The notes under the pieces: generated by a model
Told to the model about the DNA's origin: nothing
Database searches by the model: none
What the model saw: only the letters and a program-made list of their open reading frames with translations
Shown: one piece after another, positions 62,537 to 64,000 of the stretch
How positions within the stretch are numbered: position 1 is the first letter of the stretch
How the letters are laid out: each line of letters starts with the position of its first letter
Assembly: GCF_003994855.1 (NCBI RefSeq)
Contig: NZ_CP034142.1
Coordinates: 682,001 to 746,000 of the forward strand
DNA length: 64,000 bases
Direction of reading: 5' to 3'
From: Marinobacter sp. NP-4(2019)
Lineage (GTDB): Bacteria > Pseudomonadota > Gammaproteobacteria > Pseudomonadales > Oleiphilaceae
Translations under genes and position numbers: made by a program

Positions 62537-64000
62537 GTGAAGGCCGCCTTGCAGGGTTTGTTGTTTTTAGTGTGTGTATGGGTGGCGACGCCATTATTGG
62601 CGGACCCTCCGCAGTTGTCACCGGCTCCCGTTCTCGGGGCAAAGGACCTGGATTGGCTATCGACACAGGACGAGTTTCAGGTGGGGCTGTCCGGCAGCCA
62701 GATTCCTCTGGTATTTGATACCGGAGATGGGGTGTTGGCCGGTATCTATATTGATTATCTGGAACGTCTGTCTGACAAGGTCGGGGTGGAGATAGTACCG
62801 GTTTCCGGCAGTACGACAGCGATAGCGGCGCAGTTTGATGCCGGTGAACTGGATGCCCGGCTGGTGGCCCGGAGTCCGCGGCAGCCTGACCCCGAGGGGC
62901 GGTCAGTGACCGAACCGCTGATGAGCCTGACCTACGGCTTGTTCGTCAGCGCCGGGGACGCCGGCATCCGGAAACTGTCGGATCTGGAGGGCAACCGGAT
63001 AGCCCTGATCGCGGAAGACAGTAACCAGTACCTGTTGTTGGACCCGGTGGACAGCTTCACGCCGGTTCCCGTGGCGAGTATCGGTGAGGCGGTCAGTATG
63101 GTGCTGTCTGGCCAGGCCGACGCCTTTCTCGGCCCGCTTCCCGTAGTTTCCGACTATCTGCAGTCGGCAATGATTAACGGCATCGGACTGGCCCTGTTGC
63201 TGGATCAGCAACCGGTTGATGTCGTACTGGAGGTTCACTCCGACAACGAACAGCTGCTGCGGGTTCTCGATCAGGCTGTGGAGGCAATCAGTCACAATGA
63301 GCACCGCACCATACGGCAGTCATGGCTGCAGACAGATCCGCCCACCGCAATCGAAAACGGTATTGCGCTCTCCAGTAATGAGAAAGACTGGCTGAAACGC
63401 AATCCCAACTTGCGGGTCGCATTCCGGGACGATTGGCCACCGTTCGAATTTACCCAGGATGGTCGCTCTTCAGGCCTGGTGCCGGATCTGGTCTCACGAC
63501 TGGAGAGCCAGTTGAATGTCCGTTTTCAGCGCGAGGAAACGTCGGATATTGTCGAGGCGGAAACACGACTTCAGGAAGGCGAGGTTGACATACTGCCGGC
63601 TTTTAACAGGACCCCTCGCCGTAGTAACGACTTCCTGTTTACCCGTACTTATCTTACTGTACCGGTTGCCCTGGTCATTCGTGACGATGGCCGATTTATC
63701 GGTGATCTTCGGGAACTCCGTTCCGAGAGGGTGGGGGTGGTGAACCGCCACGCTGCCCACGACTACCTGCTGATCAACCATCCCGATCTGGATCTGTATC
63801 CGGTGGATAACGTGGAAGAAGGGCTGCTGTCGTTGTCCAACGGCGATCTGGATGTCATGGTGACCCATATTCCGGCTGTGAGCTATACCGTGGCGCGGCT
63901 GGGATTGTCGAACCTGCGGATTACCAGCATCACACCTTACCAATATGAACTGAGTCTGGCGGTCAGCAAGGACCGCCCGGAACTCCAGCGCATTCTGAAC
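62537..64000 (+). CDS. Tandem periplasmic solute-binding-domain protein (partial, right edge)
   Basis: The frame is open from GTG at 62537 to the window end (488 codons, no stop). GAGG eight bases upstream supports the start. A signal peptide (about 1-22) precedes two SBP_bac_3-like domains (about 55-265 and 285 onwards; NPNLRVAFRDDWPPFEF opens the second). This layout is seen at the N-terminus of BvgS/EvgS-type sensor kinases and some c-di-GMP sensors; the output domain lies outside the window. Confidence 0.8.
   Translation, partial: MKAALQGLLFLVCVWVATPLLADPPQLSPAPVLGAKDLDWLSTQDEFQVGLSGSQIPLVFDTGDGVLAGIYIDYLERLSDKVGVEIVPVSGSTTAIAAQFDAGELDARLVARSPRQPDPEGRSVTEPLMSLTYGLFVSAGDAGIRKLSDLEGNRIALIAEDSNQYLLLDPVDSFTPVPVASIGEAVSMVLSGQADAFLGPLPVVSDYLQSAMINGIGLALLLDQQPVDVVLEVHSDNEQLLRVLDQAVEAISHNEHRTIRQSWLQTDPPTAIENGIALSSNEKDWLKRNPNLRVAFRDDWPPFEFTQDGRSSGLVPDLVSRLESQLNVRFQREETSDIVEAETRLQEGEVDILPAFNRTPRRSNDFLFTRTYLTVPVALVIRDDGRFIGDLRELRSERVGVVNRHAAHDYLLINHPDLDLYPVDNVEEGLLSLSNGDLDVMVTHIPAVSYTVARLGLSNLRITSITPYQYELSLAVSKDRPELQRILN

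Overview
The window reads as chromosomal DNA of a marine gammaproteobacterium, most likely Marinobacter or a close relative. This is inferred from gene order and protein character: algZ-algR-hemC-hemD-hemX-hemY, cyaA-lptM-lysA-dapF-DUF484-xerC, ubiD with a 2Fe-2S flavin reductase, bfd-bfr, and several c-di-GMP proteins. No 16S or whole-genome comparison was possible.

Positions 1-5200 are an AT-richer accessory region ending at a tRNA-Arg(CCG) gene. It holds four defence- or toxin-like genes. Three encode proteins with an R-x4-H motif typical of HEPN RNase-fold proteins, and one of these runs off the left edge on the minus strand. The fourth has a PD-(D/E)XK nuclease motif. Two intergenic spacers resemble integron attC sites. 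Beside the intact tRNA lie a decayed second tRNA-Arg copy and short repeats at 11-bp spacing that look like integrase arm sites, so the region looks like one end of an integrative element, possibly carrying integron cassettes.

Positions 5300-11100 hold a minus-strand operon for a branched-chain 2-oxoacid dehydrogenase (E1 alpha, E1 beta, E2) followed by a Hanks-type protein kinase. Its leader carries a MerR/LiuR-like palindrome and an attenuator-like hairpin. Positions 11160-23236 hold YaeQ, iron storage (bfd-bfr behind a near-perfect Fur box), a phosphomannomutase, a frameshifted phospholipase A, cytochrome c5, a secreted copper-radical-oxidase-like lipoprotein with a small partner, Rep helicase and a GGDEF-EAL protein.

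Positions 23284-43281 are mostly housekeeping: tex, gshA, an RMF-like protein, dsbB, rsd, an FKBP isomerase, an ABC-F ATPase, ppx and trxA. A molybdenum-cofactor cluster (mobA converging on moaB-moeA-moaD-moaE) lies between trxA and rho, and ubiD with its reductase follows. Positions 43475-49497 are the haem and alginate-regulator block. Positions 49623-64000 run argH, a degenerate GGDEF/EAL protein, cyaA, lptM, lysA, dapF, DUF484, xerC, a diguanylate cyclase, a DUF2789 protein, and the start of a protein with tandem periplasmic binding domains cut by the right edge.

The most unusual non-coding signal is a family of long hairpins at 14041-14150, 36080-36193 and 40449-40551. All three share a 53-54 nt core with two small inner hairpins at matching offsets, but each is enclosed by perfectly complementary 25-30 nt arms that differ greatly between copies. 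I do not recognise it as a named repeat family.
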